Assembly (NCBI GenBank): GCA_002159155.1
Contig: LZRQ01000082.1
Span: 1-14,105 of the forward strand
DNA length: 14,105 nt
Reading direction: 5' to 3'
Source of the DNA: Firmicutes bacterium ZCTH02-B6
Lineage (GTDB): Bacteria; Bacillota; Limnochordia; Limnochordales; ZCTH02-B6
Of this stretch, positions 13,685 to 14,105 are shown piece by piece. The notes beneath the pieces are model-generated. The model searched no databases. It was not told the DNA's origin and saw only the letters and a program-made list of their open reading frames with translations. Position 1 is the first letter of the stretch, and each line of letters begins with the position of its first letter. A program made the translations under genes and the position numbers.

Positions 13685-14105
13685 ATGGGCAAGGCGGACT
13701 TCCGGCTCTATGTCGTGCTTGACGATGGACGCCGGCGCGGTGATCCGGCGGAAGCGGCCGCGGCAGCCATCGAAGGCGGCGCAACGGTGTTGCAGTGGTC
13801 GAGCGGGGCCGCGTCGACCCGCGCCCAGGTCGAAACCGGGCGGCGGCTCGCGGAGGTCAGCCGCCGGTATGGGGTGCCACTCGTCGTCGGTGGACGAGTG
13901 GATGTCATGCTGGCCATCGGAGCCGACGGGGTGCTGTTGGGACCGGACGATCTGCCCGCGGTGATCGCCCGGCGCTTGGCGGGTAGAGACGGCATCGTCG
14001 GGGTCATGGCCCAGGATCCCCGCGACGCCGTGGCCGCCGCCGGCCAGGGAGCGGATTATGTGCTCTCTCCTCGACCGGCGGATGTGGCGGGCAGCGTGTC
14101 TATCC
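13685..14105 (+). CDS. ThiE/TenI-like TIM-barrel protein (partial at right edge)
   Basis: The first 140 residues follow the thiamine phosphate synthase/TenI barrel: RLYVVLDD, IEGGATVLQW, RRYGVPLVVGGRVDVMLAIGADGVLLGPDDLP and later GADYVLSP. ThiE joins HMP-pyrophosphate and thiazole phosphate; TenI is an aminotransferring or isomerising relative in Bacillus. Key ThiE residues look changed: the QLREK-type phosphate-binding stretch reads LQWSSG, the NDR of NDRVD reads GGR, and the usual HLGQ reads LLGP. So this is unlikely to be an ordinary ThiE. A TenI-like or degenerate paralogue fits better. The C-terminal third is outside the window. Confidence 0.7.
   Translation, partial: MGKADFRLYVVLDDGRRRGDPAEAAAAAIEGGATVLQWSSGAASTRAQVETGRRLAEVSRRYGVPLVVGGRVDVMLAIGADGVLLGPDDLPAVIARRLAGRDGIVGVMAQDPRDAVAAAGQGADYVLSPRPADVAGSVSI

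Noticed and set aside
1..14105. CRISPR arrays, tRNA or rRNA genes, insertion sequences
   Set aside because: No spaced direct repeats, no cloverleaf or rRNA-like stretches, and no transposase motifs or flanking inverted repeats were seen.

Overview
The window is very GC-rich, with codons ending mostly in G or C. Genes are packed head to tail and often overlap by 1 to 4 bases. It carries most of an early lipid A pathway (LpxC, FabZ, LpxA, LpxI, LpxB) and an LptA/OstA-like periplasmic protein, so the cell should have an outer membrane with lipopolysaccharide. It also carries an ATP-grasp protein of the YheC/YheD spore-coat-associated family, which is typical of Bacillota. The best fit is a high-GC diderm member of the Bacillota, such as Limnochordia. 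This is inference from gene content, not from a database match.

Layout. (1) Positions 1-788: the end of an upstream gene, possibly lptC, then an lptA-like gene, followed by a strong hairpin. (2) Positions 879-3889: an extended -10 promoter overlapping an inverted repeat, then a 720-residue permease with MacB/FtsX-like topology and its separate ABC ATPase. (3) Positions 3965-11609: lpxC, a sugar-1-phosphate nucleotidyltransferase, fabZ, lpxA, lpxI, lpxB, and two further LpxB-fold glycosyltransferase-like genes. From 974 to 11609 all genes are on the plus strand with gaps of at most 75 bases, so they could form one operon of about 10.6 kb. (4) Positions 11613-13028, minus strand: the YheC/YheD-like gene, meeting the operon tail to tail with only 3 bases between. 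(5) Positions 13181-14105: a GNAT acetyltransferase, then a ThiE/TenI-like gene that runs off the window.

How the genes fit together. LpxA puts a hydroxyacyl chain on UDP-GlcNAc and LpxC removes the acetyl group. LpxD, needed next, is not in the window. LpxI then makes lipid X, and LpxB joins lipid X to UDP-diacylglucosamine. FabZ serves the acyl-chain supply. The nucleotidyltransferase probably makes an activated sugar for core or O-chain. LptA would bridge the periplasm during LPS export. The unexplained parts are the ABC transporter at the head of the operon and the two LpxB paralogues at its end. Together they are the best candidates here for an undescribed envelope-lipid function.
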